This document shows positions 47,615 through 56,380 of a DNA stretch of 64,000 bases, one piece after another. The stretch is from Ditibartonella apihabitans (GTDB lineage: Bacteria > Pseudomonadota > Alphaproteobacteria > Rhizobiales > Rhizobiaceae): NCBI RefSeq assembly GCF_002007485.1, contig NZ_CP015820.1, positions 1,488,001 through 1,552,000 of the forward strand, read 5' to 3'. Position 1 is the stretch's first letter, and each line of letters begins with the position of its first letter. The translations under genes and the position numbers were made by a program. Below the pieces are notes generated by a model, which saw only the letters and a program-made list of their open reading frames with translations, ran no database searches and was not told where the DNA came from.

Positions 47615-49024
47615 ATGACGACTGCATCTGATATCCTTAAGCAGATTAAGGATAATGACGTTCGCTTCGTAGATTTGCGTTTTAGTGACCCTAAAGGCAA
47701 ATTACAGCATGTAACCATGGATATCGCTGAAATCAGTGAAGACACATTTGCTGATGGTGTCATGTTCGATGGATCTTCCATCAGCGGATGGAAAGCAATC
47801 AATGAGTCGGATATGGTCTTGATGCCGGATCCAACGACCGCCCATATGGATCCGTTTTTCGCCCAATCCACAATGGTTATCCTGTGCGACGTACTCGACC
47901 CGATCTCAGGTGAATCCTATAACCGCGATCCGCGCTCGACCGCCAAAAAAGCCGAGGCTTATCTCAAATCATTGGGTATTGGTGACACAGTCAATGTCGG
48001 CCCTGAAGCTGAATTTTTCCTCTTTGATGATGTGCGCTTTAAAAATGACCCTTATAATACCGGTTTCAAGCTCGACTCCAACGAGTTCCCCTCGAATGAT
48101 GACACCGAATACGAGATGGGCAATCTCGGGCACCGTCCGCGCGTAAAAGGCGGCTATTTTCCGGTTCCTCCGATTGATTCCTGTCAGGACATCCGTTCGG
48201 AAATGTTAACCGCTCTGACCGATATGGGCGTTCGCGTTGAAAAGCACCACCACGAAGTTGCAGCCGCCCAGCACGAGTTGGGTATCCGCTTTGACACATT
48301 GGTGCGCGAAGCCGACAAAATGCAGATATTCAAATATGTCGTGCATCAGGTAGCCAATACTTATGGCAAATCGGCAACCTTCATGCCGAAGCCGATTTTT
48401 GGCGATAATGGTTCGGGTATGCACGTCCATATGTCGATCTGGAAAGACGGCAAACCGACTTTTGCCGGCAATGAATATGCCGGTCTTTCGGAAACCTGCC
48501 TGTTCTTCATCGGTGGTATTATCAAACACGCAAAAGCTATCAACGCTTTTACCAACCCGTCGACCAACTCCTATAAGCGTCTTGTTCCGGGTTATGAAGC
48601 TCCGGTTCTGCTTGCCTATTCGGCACGTAACCGTTCAGCCTCCTGCCGTATTCCGTTCGGTTCGTCGCCAAATGCAAAACGTGTAGAAATCCGTTTCCCT
48701 GACGCGACAGCCAATCCTTATCTGGCTTTCTCGGCAATTTTGATGGCCGGTCTTGATGGCATCAAGAACAAGCTCCATCCCGGACAGGCAATGGATAAAG
48801 ATCTTTATGATCTGCCTCCAAAAGAATTGAAAAAAATCCCGACTGTTTCCGGCAGCTTGCGTGAAGCATTGCAATGTCTTGATAAAGACCGTGCCTTCCT
48901 TAAAGCCGGTGACGTATTTGACGATGACCAGATTGATTCGTTCCTCGAATTGAAGATGGAAGAGGTTCTGCGTTTCGAGATGACACCTCATCCGATCGAA
49001 TTCGACATGTATTATTCGGTCTGA
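47615..49024 (+). CDS. glnA: Glutamine synthetase, type I
   Basis: A 469-aa dodecameric enzyme that makes glutamine from glutamate, ammonia and ATP. The ATG at 47615 with AAGGA upstream gives the family N terminus ([20 protein letters not shown]); the frame is open further upstream but not conserved. [60 protein letters not shown] and [19 protein letters not shown] are typical of GSI-beta. The adenylylation Tyr is in [10 protein letters not shown]. It lies 78 bases after glnB in the same transcript. Confidence 0.97.
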   Translation: MTTASDILKQIKDNDVRFVDLRFSDPKGKLQHVTMDIAEISEDTFADGVMFDGSSISGWKAINESDMVLMPDPTTAHMDPFFAQSTMVILCDVLDPISGESYNRDPRSTAKKAEAYLKSLGIGDTVNVGPEAEFFLFDDVRFKNDPYNTGFKLDSNEFPSNDDTEYEMGNLGHRPRVKGGYFPVPPIDSCQDIRSEMLTALTDMGVRVEKHHHEVAAAQHELGIRFDTLVREADKMQIFKYVVHQVANTYGKSATFMPKPIFGDNGSGMHVHMSIWKDGKPTFAGNEYAGLSETCLFFIGGIIKHAKAINAFTNPSTNSYKRLVPGYEAPVLLAYSARNRSASCRIPFGSSPNAKRVEIRFPDATANPYLAFSAILMAGLDGIKNKLHPGQAMDKDLYDLPPKELKKIPTVSGSLREALQCLDKDRAFLKAGDVFDDDQIDSFLELKMEEVLRFEMTPHPIEFDMYYSV

Positions 49025-49045
49025 TTTTCGTTAACCAAGATCATT

Positions 49046-49073
49046 AAAAACGGGGGCTTCGGCCTCCGTTTTT
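49046..49073 (+). terminator. Terminator after glnA
   Basis: A 7-bp GC-rich stem (49051-49057 with 49062-49068) closed by a TTCG tetraloop, flanked by five A and five T, 22 bases after the glnA stop. Confidence 0.93.
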
Positions 49074-49166
49074 GTAACATTTCCTGCCTTTTTCCTGTCA
49101 CGCTTTGCCTTTAGACTCCGGATTCACTATAACAGACATATGAGTGAACAGTATCAAGGGTAAGTT

Positions 49167-49715
49167 ATGCGACGCATCTCCAAAATCATCGTTGGTTTAT
49201 CAATTGCTTTTTGTGGACTAAACTCGGCCAGTGCACGATCGGCGACGGACGCAGAAGTCAAGATGCTGAGCGATGCGACAAATAATTACGCAACTGCGCT
49301 CCAAACTTCCAATTTCGATGCTGTTTTGAATGCAATACCACCGCGTATCATCCAGACACTAGCTGCTCAATCGAAAGTTGATCAGGAGCAATTCCGCCAG
49401 ATTATGGTGAACCAGATGAAACAATTGGCTCAAACCTATAAGGTTGACAAAATAACCATAAGCCAATCGAAAAAAAGTGCGGGAGAATTCAAGGATGGAA
49501 CGCCTTACTATATTATTCCCACCGATTTTGTAATCACAACAATCAACGGCAATAACAAAAATCAGATCAAAGGTGAACTTGTCGCCATTCTTGATAATAA
49601 TCAGTGGTATTTTGTCCGTGGTGACGACGCAACAACAATTTCTACAATGAGCGAAGCATTTCCGGGATTTGAAGAAATAAAGCTCAGCGCGCCGGAAATC
49701 AAACCGATCAAATAG
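49167..49715 (+). CDS. Exported hypothetical protein, 182 aa
   Basis: The N-terminal 23 residues (basic MRRISK, hydrophobic core, ending ASA) form a signal peptide, so the protein is periplasmic or secreted. The mature part is polar and mixed alpha/beta, with TNNYATALQTSNFDAVLNAI, an Asn/Lys-rich ITTINGNNKNQIKGELVAIL and DNNQWYFVRGDDATTISTM, a layout like NTF2-fold or DUF4864-type small periplasmic proteins. No catalytic motif is visible. AAGGG precedes the ATG. It is a single gene. Confidence 0.8.
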   Translation: MRRISKIIVGLSIAFCGLNSASARSATDAEVKMLSDATNNYATALQTSNFDAVLNAIPPRIIQTLAAQSKVDQEQFRQIMVNQMKQLAQTYKVDKITISQSKKSAGEFKDGTPYYIIPTDFVITTINGNNKNQIKGELVAILDNNQWYFVRGDDATTISTMSEAFPGFEEIKLSAPEIKPIK

Positions 49716-50358
49716 CGTTTGTGATCTAACTCTTCATTTGTTTGATTTCATAAAATCCAGATTTCTCTTTTCATAAATCCACGTGCGGTTCTGGAAAATT
49801 TCCAACCTATTTTCGACCTGAACCGCGCCTTTTCAAACCGGTTTCCAACAATTTTTAGATGCTGTTCCGCAAAGTCGGTGGCTGACCGCTTGTTTTTGCG
49901 GCTCAAAACAGAATAACAATCTTCAAAATTTGAAATTTTGTCGCTTGCGATGAATTTCAATGCTGATATATCGCGACGGGAGAGTTAGAAATTGCACGAC
50001 TGACCAAGTGATCTCGAACAGAAATTTTAGCTGGTAATGCGGCTTTACCATGCCGAACACGAAAAAACAGCCCCTTTATCAAAGCCATAACAAATTCGAT
50101 TTTGAAGATAGGCTGACGGCCATTGCGTGGTGACCGAGCACTTGAAAATCGGGATGTGCGATCTTTCAGACTTATCTGTCTCTGCAAGTGCTCATTCGAG
50201 TTATCGACGATAGCCATGAAAATAAAAATCACTGCAGCATCAAACCGGTTTGACCGAATTTTGCGCCTAAGCCGAGAGAAAGCTTTTTATTTCAGAAAAA
50301 ACTCTCCCTATCACTTCATAAGCATTAGATACCGCAGTGTTTTTTTGATTTTCTGTTA
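49716..50358. other. Intergenic with possible coding relics on the minus strand
   Basis: Two adjoining minus-strand frames (49748-49960 and 49957-50232) have basic, somewhat transposase-like composition, for example SPRNGRQPIFKIEFVMALIK, but no catalytic motif, terminal inverted repeats or start signals were found. I leave the parent gene open. Confidence 0.45.
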
Positions 50359-50787
50359 TCAGATAACTTTAATCTGCACGCTGATATTGTTGCGCGTCGC
50401 ATGGGAATAAGGGCAAATTTCGTTATGCGCGGTGTGGGCGGCCATTTCAGCCTGTTGTTTGTCGAGCCCTTCCAGATGCACTGTCAAAACGACTGTAAGT
50501 TCAAAACCACCGCTTTTGCGTGGTCCAATTCCGACTTCGGCTTTTACATAACTTCCGTCCTGAACTTTAAATCCTGCTTTTTGTGCTGCAAAACGTGTTG
50601 CCGATTCAAAACATGCGGCATAACCGGCGGCAAAAAGCGTTTCAGGATTGGCACCGATAGTACCGTTACCGCCCATCTCTTTAGGTTTTACCAAGTCGAT
50701 GTCGAGTGCACCATCTTCCGAGTGCACATGACCTTCCCGCCCGCCTTCGGCAATCGCTGTCGTTCTATAAATTATGTTCGATAACAT
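50359..50787 (-). CDS. ohr: Organic hydroperoxide resistance protein (Ohr)
   Basis: A 142-aa OsmC/Ohr-fold thiol peroxidase that detoxifies organic hydroperoxides in the cytoplasm with lipoyl proteins as reductant. The two reactive cysteines are Cys59 in GYAACFESATRF and Cys125 in NEICPYSHATR, the Ohr pattern. Also typical is TAIAEGGREGHVHSEDGALD. AAGGAG lies nine bases before the ATG. No ohrR regulator gene is adjacent in this window. Confidence 0.96.
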   Translation of the reverse strand: MLSNIIYRTTAIAEGGREGHVHSEDGALDIDLVKPKEMGGNGTIGANPETLFAAGYAACFESATRFAAQKAGFKVQDGSYVKAEVGIGPRKSGGFELTVVLTVHLEGLDKQQAEMAAHTAHNEICPYSHATRNNISVQIKVI

Positions 50788-50878
50788 TGAGCTTCACTCC
50801 TTGGTGATAAAAACTTGCTTCTTTAACCTAGCGTGTTTTTCCGGAGAAGCAATAAACCACTGGTCAAACTTTTGAAAT

Positions 50879-51667
50879 TTACAGGTTTTCAATAGCAGCG
50901 ATAACAGCGGCCGCCGCTTCATATTCAGCCTGATGATAGGCGCGCTTTTCCTTGGCTTCGGCATCTTCTCCCCAATGTTCGACTGTCCAGTCTTCGTCAA
51001 GATGGGCGATTTGCCAAGCCTCTGTCAGACTTATTTTGCCTTTCCAGACTGCAAGTGCAATGAGCGCCGAACCACAAAGAGTGGTGATCGAATGCAATGC
51101 CGCCAACACATAAGGAGACTCGATTGTTTGAAGAGCATCGCGTATAGCTGAAATTGAACCCTCGGGCTGTGTTACAAACATCACCCCTTCTGTCAGCATA
51201 AAACGCGCACCATAATTGTTGCGAATCCACTCAAGGATCGGGTCCCAATGGTGGTGTTGTCTTTCAACCAACTCTTTTGGAGAATCCGCCCGATAAAACA
51301 ACATATCATTGCCGACAAATTCCAGAATATCGTGCCGCACAACATCCTCATTATCGATGACACCATCAATGATCGAGTTGACGAGGCGGGTTATCGGCAT
51401 TTTCGCCGGATCAATTGTCTTTTGTTGCGAATTGAATTCGTGTGCGACCATCTCGGCCAACGCTCTATTGGGCAAAACAAGTTTATGGCGTGCCGGCGTT
51501 TTGACTGTTTTGTCATCAAGAACAACAGCAAATTCCCCGTCTTCTTCCTTAACGGAAGCTTCTTTGTAAAACCGCTTTGGTAATTCACGTTTCGAGAGAA
51601 TCTGAGCCTGTTTCACCGGATCAGCTTTTTCAACTTCGTCGTTCAGCTCTTGCAGCAATTCACGCAT
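50879..51667 (-). CDS. ATP12 family F1-ATPase assembly chaperone
   Basis: A 262-aa protein of the ATP12 family, which in mitochondria and alphaproteobacteria helps the F1 alpha subunit to assemble. RFYKEASVKEEDGEFAVVLD, DDKTVKTPARHKLVLPNRAL, AHEFNSQQKTIDPAKMPITR and DPILEWIRNNYG lead to the C-terminal LIALAVWKGKISLTEAWQIA and DEDWTVEHWGEDAEA, all family hallmarks. I chose the ATG at 51667, which overlaps the HAD gene by eight bases; a TTG at 51682 is in frame. The third gene of an rluC-like/HAD/ATP12 operon. Confidence 0.93.
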   Translation of the reverse strand: MRELLQELNDEVEKADPVKQAQILSKRELPKRFYKEASVKEEDGEFAVVLDDKTVKTPARHKLVLPNRALAEMVAHEFNSQQKTIDPAKMPITRLVNSIIDGVIDNEDVVRHDILEFVGNDMLFYRADSPKELVERQHHHWDPILEWIRNNYGARFMLTEGVMFVTQPEGSISAIRDALQTIESPYVLAALHSITTLCGSALIALAVWKGKISLTEAWQIAHLDEDWTVEHWGEDAEAKEKRAYHQAEYEAAAAVIAAIENL

Positions 51668-52337
51668 TGTTATCACTTTCAAAAATCGGAATTATGTCTT
51701 TTGGCTCTCTTACCAGTTTATCGGCACCTGCTTCTTTCAAAGCTTCCGGCGTATTATAGCCCCAGAAAACGCCAATTGCTTTGGCATGAGCAAGCTTCGC
51801 CATTTGCATATCGAAAATTGAATCCCCGATCACATAAGTATTTTCGGGAAACACGCCGGTTTGTTTACAACTTTCGATAACCATTGTGGGATCAGGCTTT
51901 GACGGGCATTCGTCTGCTGTTTTGATTGTAATAAAACAATGGAGCTTGTAGGCTTCGAGTATTTTGTCAATTCCGAGCCTCGACTTGCCGGTGACGATGC
52001 CCAAAAGAACATCATCTTTATTTTCGAGTGTTGTCAACATTTCCGGAATTCCCGGAAAGAGCGGTTCGGTGAAAGAAATATCGCCTCTGTTTTTTGCGAA
52101 AATCTGTTTATAAGCTGTCACCATTTTAAGAATTTCATCATCAACTGGACGATCTAAAAGACGGGCAATTGCACGATCAAGCGATAGGCCGATGACCAAT
52201 TTTGTCTCGTCAAGATCGGGTTCTTTATAAGAAAATTTTTCAAATACCTGAACCATTGCCCGCTGAATAGCAAAGACACTATCAACCAGCGTTCCATCAC
52301 AATCAAAAAGTGCGAGGCGAAGCGGCTTGTCGGTCAA
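51660..52337 (-). CDS. HAD-superfamily phosphatase (phosphoglycolate phosphatase-like)
   Basis: A 225-aa cytoplasmic hydrolase. Motif I is LALFDCDGTLVDSVFAIQRA, motif II the Thr of GIVTGKSRLGID, motif III the Lys of CPSKPDPTMV and motif IV GDSIFDMQMAKLA. The cap domain has the Gph-like arrangement, but the true substrate may differ. The start overlaps the pseudouridine synthase stop by four bases (ATGA), and the end overlaps the ATP12 gene, so all three are coupled. Confidence 0.9.
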   Translation of the reverse strand: MTDKPLRLALFDCDGTLVDSVFAIQRAMVQVFEKFSYKEPDLDETKLVIGLSLDRAIARLLDRPVDDEILKMVTAYKQIFAKNRGDISFTEPLFPGIPEMLTTLENKDDVLLGIVTGKSRLGIDKILEAYKLHCFITIKTADECPSKPDPTMVIESCKQTGVFPENTYVIGDSIFDMQMAKLAHAKAIGVFWGYNTPEALKEAGADKLVREPKDIIPIFESDNNA

Positions 52338-53317
52338 TCTTGATCTCCGTCACTTTCATCGAATGCAAGAAGGTTGAAAGTTTGCACCATATGCGGCGGA
52401 AGAGGAGCTGTCACATCCAATATTCCTCCGGAAGGATTGGGGATTCTTATCCGGCGGGCATGGAGATGAAGTCGATTCTGGATACCACCTGGCAGTTCCC
52501 AATTCTGATCTGCATAAAAATATTTGGGGTCGCCAATAATCGGATGACCAATATAGGCTGCATGAACACGCAATTGATGCGTGCGTCCTGTATAGGGTTC
52601 CATTTCAAGCCACGACAAAATCTGCCCGCGCGTGTCGATAACACGGTAGTGCGAAACAGCATGATCGGAATCCGGCTCACCATGCGGGCATACACGCATT
52701 TTATCGCCGTCAGGGGTCGATTCCTTAACAAGCCATGTCGAAATCTTGTCTTCGCGTTTTTTGGGAACACCTCTCACAATAGCCCAATAAGTCTTTTTGG
52801 TTTCACGGGCACGAAATGCTGCTGCCAAAGCCTGCGCTGCGGAGCGTGTTTTTGCAACAACCAGTACGCCTGACGTATCGCGATCAAGCCGATGGACAAG
52901 GCGTGGCTTTTCGCCTTTTTGATTACGCCAGGCTTCAAGCATGCCGTCGACATGGCGGGTAACACCCGAACCACCCTGAACAGCAAGACCGGCGGGCTTG
53001 TTAAACACATAAAGCTTCTTATCTTCGTAAAGAAGCATTTGCTTTAAAACGTCACCGTCATCCTGCCCGCGAATAGTTTTGCCTGTAAGCGGCACGGCAC
53101 CTTTTTCATCAACAGGGAGAGGCGGCACGCGCACCGATTGCCCGATTTGCAGCCTCGTATCAGACTTTACCCTGCCCCCTTCAACACGAATTTGCCCCGA
53201 ACGCAAAAGTTTTTGCAGGTAGCCGAATCCCAAGCCCGGATAATGAGCTTTGAACCAACGGTCAACGCGCATACCGTTTTCATCTTCATCAACTTTTTTT
53301 ATTTCAACACCGGCCAT
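52334..53317 (-). CDS. RluA-family 23S rRNA pseudouridine synthase (RluC-like)
   Basis: A 327-aa enzyme with an N-terminal S4 RNA-binding domain (RVDRWFKAHYPGLGFGYLQK, LLRSGQIRVEGGRVKS) and the RluA catalytic domain with the active Asp in LVHRLDRDTSGVLVVAKT. The C terminus has PYTGRTHQLRVHAAYIGHPI and GDPKYF. The S4 domain and size fit RluC, which modifies 23S rRNA. The start is the ATG at 53317, with AAGGAG six bases upstream. The first gene of the operon with the HAD and ATP12 genes. Confidence 0.92.
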   Translation of the reverse strand: MAGVEIKKVDEDENGMRVDRWFKAHYPGLGFGYLQKLLRSGQIRVEGGRVKSDTRLQIGQSVRVPPLPVDEKGAVPLTGKTIRGQDDGDVLKQMLLYEDKKLYVFNKPAGLAVQGGSGVTRHVDGMLEAWRNQKGEKPRLVHRLDRDTSGVLVVAKTRSAAQALAAAFRARETKKTYWAIVRGVPKKREDKISTWLVKESTPDGDKMRVCPHGEPDSDHAVSHYRVIDTRGQILSWLEMEPYTGRTHQLRVHAAYIGHPIIGDPKYFYADQNWELPGGIQNRLHLHARRIRIPNPSGGILDVTAPLPPHMVQTFNLLAFDESDGDQD

Positions 53318-53527
53318 CGTCATCTCCTTGGTGTTTTCTCTAGCATCATCGAACGACAATAGCGACATGATTTATCATTACGATCACACTCGGTTACATC
53401 CTGTTGTTAAAAGTGGTTTTGCTGATCGTAAATTGAACGGTAGCGCACCTTAAATAAACATTATAAACAGTTGAACTGTTTTTCAAACGGACAACCACGG
53501 GGACAAGGTGTCATTGGAGGTATAAGC

Positions 53528-55357
53528 TTGTCGCTTTTTAAAACTTATACGCGCGCAGTCAGCTATTTGATGACGGAAAAGAAAACGGTCATCATCATTT
53601 GTGCAGCCAACATTGCCATGGCGGCAGTGCAGGTTTTTATACCGAAAATTTTCGGCTGGATTATTGATGAACTGTCTTTGACCGCGCAAGCAGTATCAAG
53701 CGGCACTGCCTTTTCGGCTGGCGATACATTCACAGCCGTTATTCCTTATCTCGCATTGTGGACAGCTCTCGGTATGTTTTCCATTGTGGCAACTGTAATG
53801 GTCGATCGCGGTGCCGATCGTCTCGCACATCGTAGACGCCTTGGCGTATTGGCTGAATCCTACCAACGCATTATCAATATGCCGCTCGCATGGCACCAGA
53901 AAATCGGTACCTCCAACGCACTTCATACAATGCTGCGGGCTTGCGAATCCATGTTCACGATGTGGCTTGAATTCATGCGTCAGCATCTCGCTTCAATGAT
54001 TCAGCTTATAATTCTGTTAAGCGTCGCAATCTGGACAGACTATCGGCTATCCATCGTTCTGGTTTCGCTTGGCGTAATTTATATTATGATTGCCCGCCTC
54101 GTCATGACCAAAACCAAGACCGGACAGGAATCGGTTGAAAAATATCATCTTGCTTTATTCGAACATGTGACAGATTCAATCTCCAACGTTTCCGTCGTTC
54201 AAAGCTATAACAGAGCAGACGAGGAAAGCGCGCGCGTTAAACAGAATGCACAAAATGTTCTGAAAGCCCAATATCCGGTTTTGAACTGGTGGGCTTTGGC
54301 TGCCGGCCTTAACCGCATGGCATCAACAATCACAGTCATCGTCGTCATTGTTCTTGGTGCTTATCTCGTTTCCAAAGGTATACTCAATATTGGTGATGTT
54401 GTTGCCTTCGTTTTCTTTTCGCAAATGATGATCGGGCAACTTGACCAGATCAGCAATTTCATCAATCTCATTGGTTCCAACCGTGCGAAACTCGACGCTT
54501 TTTATGACATGATGGATTCGACAATTGCTGCCGCCGAACCGGCTGGCCTTCCTTCATTGACGAACGTCAAAGGCGATATCCGTTTTGATCATGTCACGCA
54601 CGAATTTTCAAACACTCTACAGGGTGTCTATGACATTTCTTTTGAAATCAAACCAGGCCAGACCGCAGCAATCGTCGGGCCTACCGGTGCGGGTAAAACA
54701 ACACTGATCAATCTGTTACAACGTATCTACGATCCGGAAAGCGGCGTTATAACGATTGATGGTGTGGATACAAGAACAGTCAACCGTGCGTCTCTTCGTC
54801 ATGCCATGGCTACCGTGTTTCAGGATTCGGGTCTCTTTAACCGCACAATCAAAGAAAATATCAGCATTGGTCGTCCCGATGCCACTGATGAAGAGGTTTT
54901 CGAGGCTGCCAAGATTGCTGCAGCCAATGATTTCATTCGTGCAAAAACCAATGGCTATGACACAAGGGTGGGCGAACGCGGGTCATTGCTTTCCGGTGGT
55001 GAACGGCAGAGGCTTGCAATCGCCAGAGCAGTACTCAAAAACTCGCCTATTTTTGTGCTTGATGAAGCAACAAGTGCACTGGATGTCGAAACAGAAGCAC
55101 GTGTCAAAGAAGCAATTGACACAGTGAGCCGTAATCGGACGACGATCATCATCGCCCACCGGCTCTCGACAGTGCGCAACGCGGATCTGGTATTGTTTAT
55201 GGATCGTGGGCATATTGTCGAACAAGGAAGTTTCGATGAACTTGCCGAAAAAGGCGGTCGTTTCACAGCCCTCCTGAAAGCGGGTGGTTTGACAATAGAC
55301 CATTCACCCCATGCGCTTAATCGTGACAATGCTGTTCAGGCTCAACAACCATCTTAA
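53528..55357 (+). CDS. ndvA: Cyclic beta-1,2-glucan ABC exporter (ChvA/NdvA type)
   Basis: A 609-aa half-transporter: an N-terminal six-helix ABC membrane domain (about residues 1-310) and a C-terminal ATPase. Walker A is VGPTGAGKTTLINLLQRIYD, the signature LLSGGERQRLAIARAVLKNS, Walker B IFVLDEATSALD. The N terminus SLFKTYTRAVSYL and the overall pattern match the glucan exporters ChvA/NdvA, which move cyclic beta-1,2-glucan to the periplasm for osmoadaptation and host contact. The start is TTG at 53528, with GGAGG seven bases before it; the open frame back to 53471 is not conserved. The glucan synthase gene (ndvB/chvB) is not in the window. Confidence 0.9.
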   Translation: MSLFKTYTRAVSYLMTEKKTVIIICAANIAMAAVQVFIPKIFGWIIDELSLTAQAVSSGTAFSAGDTFTAVIPYLALWTALGMFSIVATVMVDRGADRLAHRRRLGVLAESYQRIINMPLAWHQKIGTSNALHTMLRACESMFTMWLEFMRQHLASMIQLIILLSVAIWTDYRLSIVLVSLGVIYIMIARLVMTKTKTGQESVEKYHLALFEHVTDSISNVSVVQSYNRADEESARVKQNAQNVLKAQYPVLNWWALAAGLNRMASTITVIVVIVLGAYLVSKGILNIGDVVAFVFFSQMMIGQLDQISNFINLIGSNRAKLDAFYDMMDSTIAAAEPAGLPSLTNVKGDIRFDHVTHEFSNTLQGVYDISFEIKPGQTAAIVGPTGAGKTTLINLLQRIYDPESGVITIDGVDTRTVNRASLRHAMATVFQDSGLFNRTIKENISIGRPDATDEEVFEAAKIAAANDFIRAKTNGYDTRVGERGSLLSGGERQRLAIARAVLKNSPIFVLDEATSALDVETEARVKEAIDTVSRNRTTIIIAHRLSTVRNADLVLFMDRGHIVEQGSFDELAEKGGRFTALLKAGGLTIDHSPHALNRDNAVQAQQPS

Positions 55358-55367
55358 CCCGACCGAT

Positions 55368-55910
55368 TTAATGAACCAGAGCATCGACTATAAAATCATT
55401 GCCGATGGTAAAGCTCAATGTTATCAGATTGGCCGGTTTCATTGTAAGATCGGGTAAATAAGCTCCATATTGGCAACTTGCGGGGCAAGAAAACCACTCG
55501 GCGTTTTCGAATAAAAAAATGTGTTGAACCGGAATAGAACGAACGCATGAGCGAAAAAGGCAACTTTCTACAATAAATTTAATCCTGTTCCATTCACGAG
55601 AAGCCGCAATAGCCAACTCAACGTAACGGTGACGCCCAAAATACACATTTTCCGTTCTTGCACTTTGTAACCCGCTTTCCATTTTTCAAGCGGCATTAAC
55701 CGGCAATAAATAACTGAAAGCCCGATTTCACTCTGTAAAGGCAGCAATATCCCGCCCATCAAAGGCCAGTAAGACACCTCGCTGTTCAATTAGCGATACA
55801 TTCATCCACTGTGGGAAGAGCCCTCTATCGGAAATAATCACCGGTGCATGAAAAATGGGGCTATTCAATCCCGCTATACGAACGGCACCAATGACTATTC
55901 CAAATCTTCC
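55368..55910 (-). pseudogene. Relic of an unidentified gene with in-frame stops
   Basis: One minus-strand frame reads protein-like for about 175 codons, from FGIVIGAVRIAGLNSPIFHA (about 55890) through APVIISDRGLFPQWMNVSLI and EQRGVLLAFDGRDIAAF to the stop at 55368, broken only by two TGA codons (near 55740 and 55685). Both could arise from a single base change. A further frame upstream (LLDHRYQMEDL) suggests that it continued 5' with a frameshift. I do not recognise the family. Downstream of ndvA, convergent with it. Confidence 0.4.
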
Positions 55911-56347
55911 ATTTGATAGCGATGATCAAGCAAGATAAGTATGGACCTATTATCACTCATTGATCAAAGCCCGTCATGACCATTCGTTGCATTTCTCAAC
56001 TTTGCAGATCACTTCTCACGAACGATCACCATCAGCCGGCAAAGTTTTAACTTTTGAAAATCCTGTTTAATTGTTCGCCAAAAACGAATTTATAAGTCTT
56101 GCCGCACTTAAACTATTCCCTTGAATAGGCCTAAAACCTCCCGTAGCGCCCTGCTCTCGAAAAACACGTGGCATTTCAAGATCGGCGCGCTATTACCTTA
56201 CAAAGCGAGCTTCCCGCACTCTCGCAATTTTACTAAAATGATATGAAGCCAAAAACCGGAAGCGGCGTCAAACGTCTCTAAGGCCTCGATGGAATGACTG
56301 CAGAGAAGGACGGTAGAAACAATAAAATCATAAGCCTATAAGACAAT
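55911..56347. other. Intergenic, no gene seen
   Basis: The rest of the 1-kb gap between ndvA and alaS. No open frame or structured element apart from the alaS terminator at its right edge. Confidence 0.5.
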
Positions 56348-56374
56348 AAAAAAGCGGGCCAAACCCGCTTTTTT
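56348..56374 (-). terminator. Terminator of alaS
   Basis: An 11-bp stem AAAAAAGCGGG (56348-56358) with CCCGCTTTTTT (56364-56374) and loop CCAAA, seven bases beyond the alaS stop. Symmetric A and T runs allow action on both strands. Confidence 0.93.
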
Positions 56375-56380
56375 AAATAT

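Noticed and set aside
49748-50232. Possible transposase relic
   Set aside because: Basic composition only; no DDE motif, inverted ends or target duplication seen, so no insertion sequence is called.
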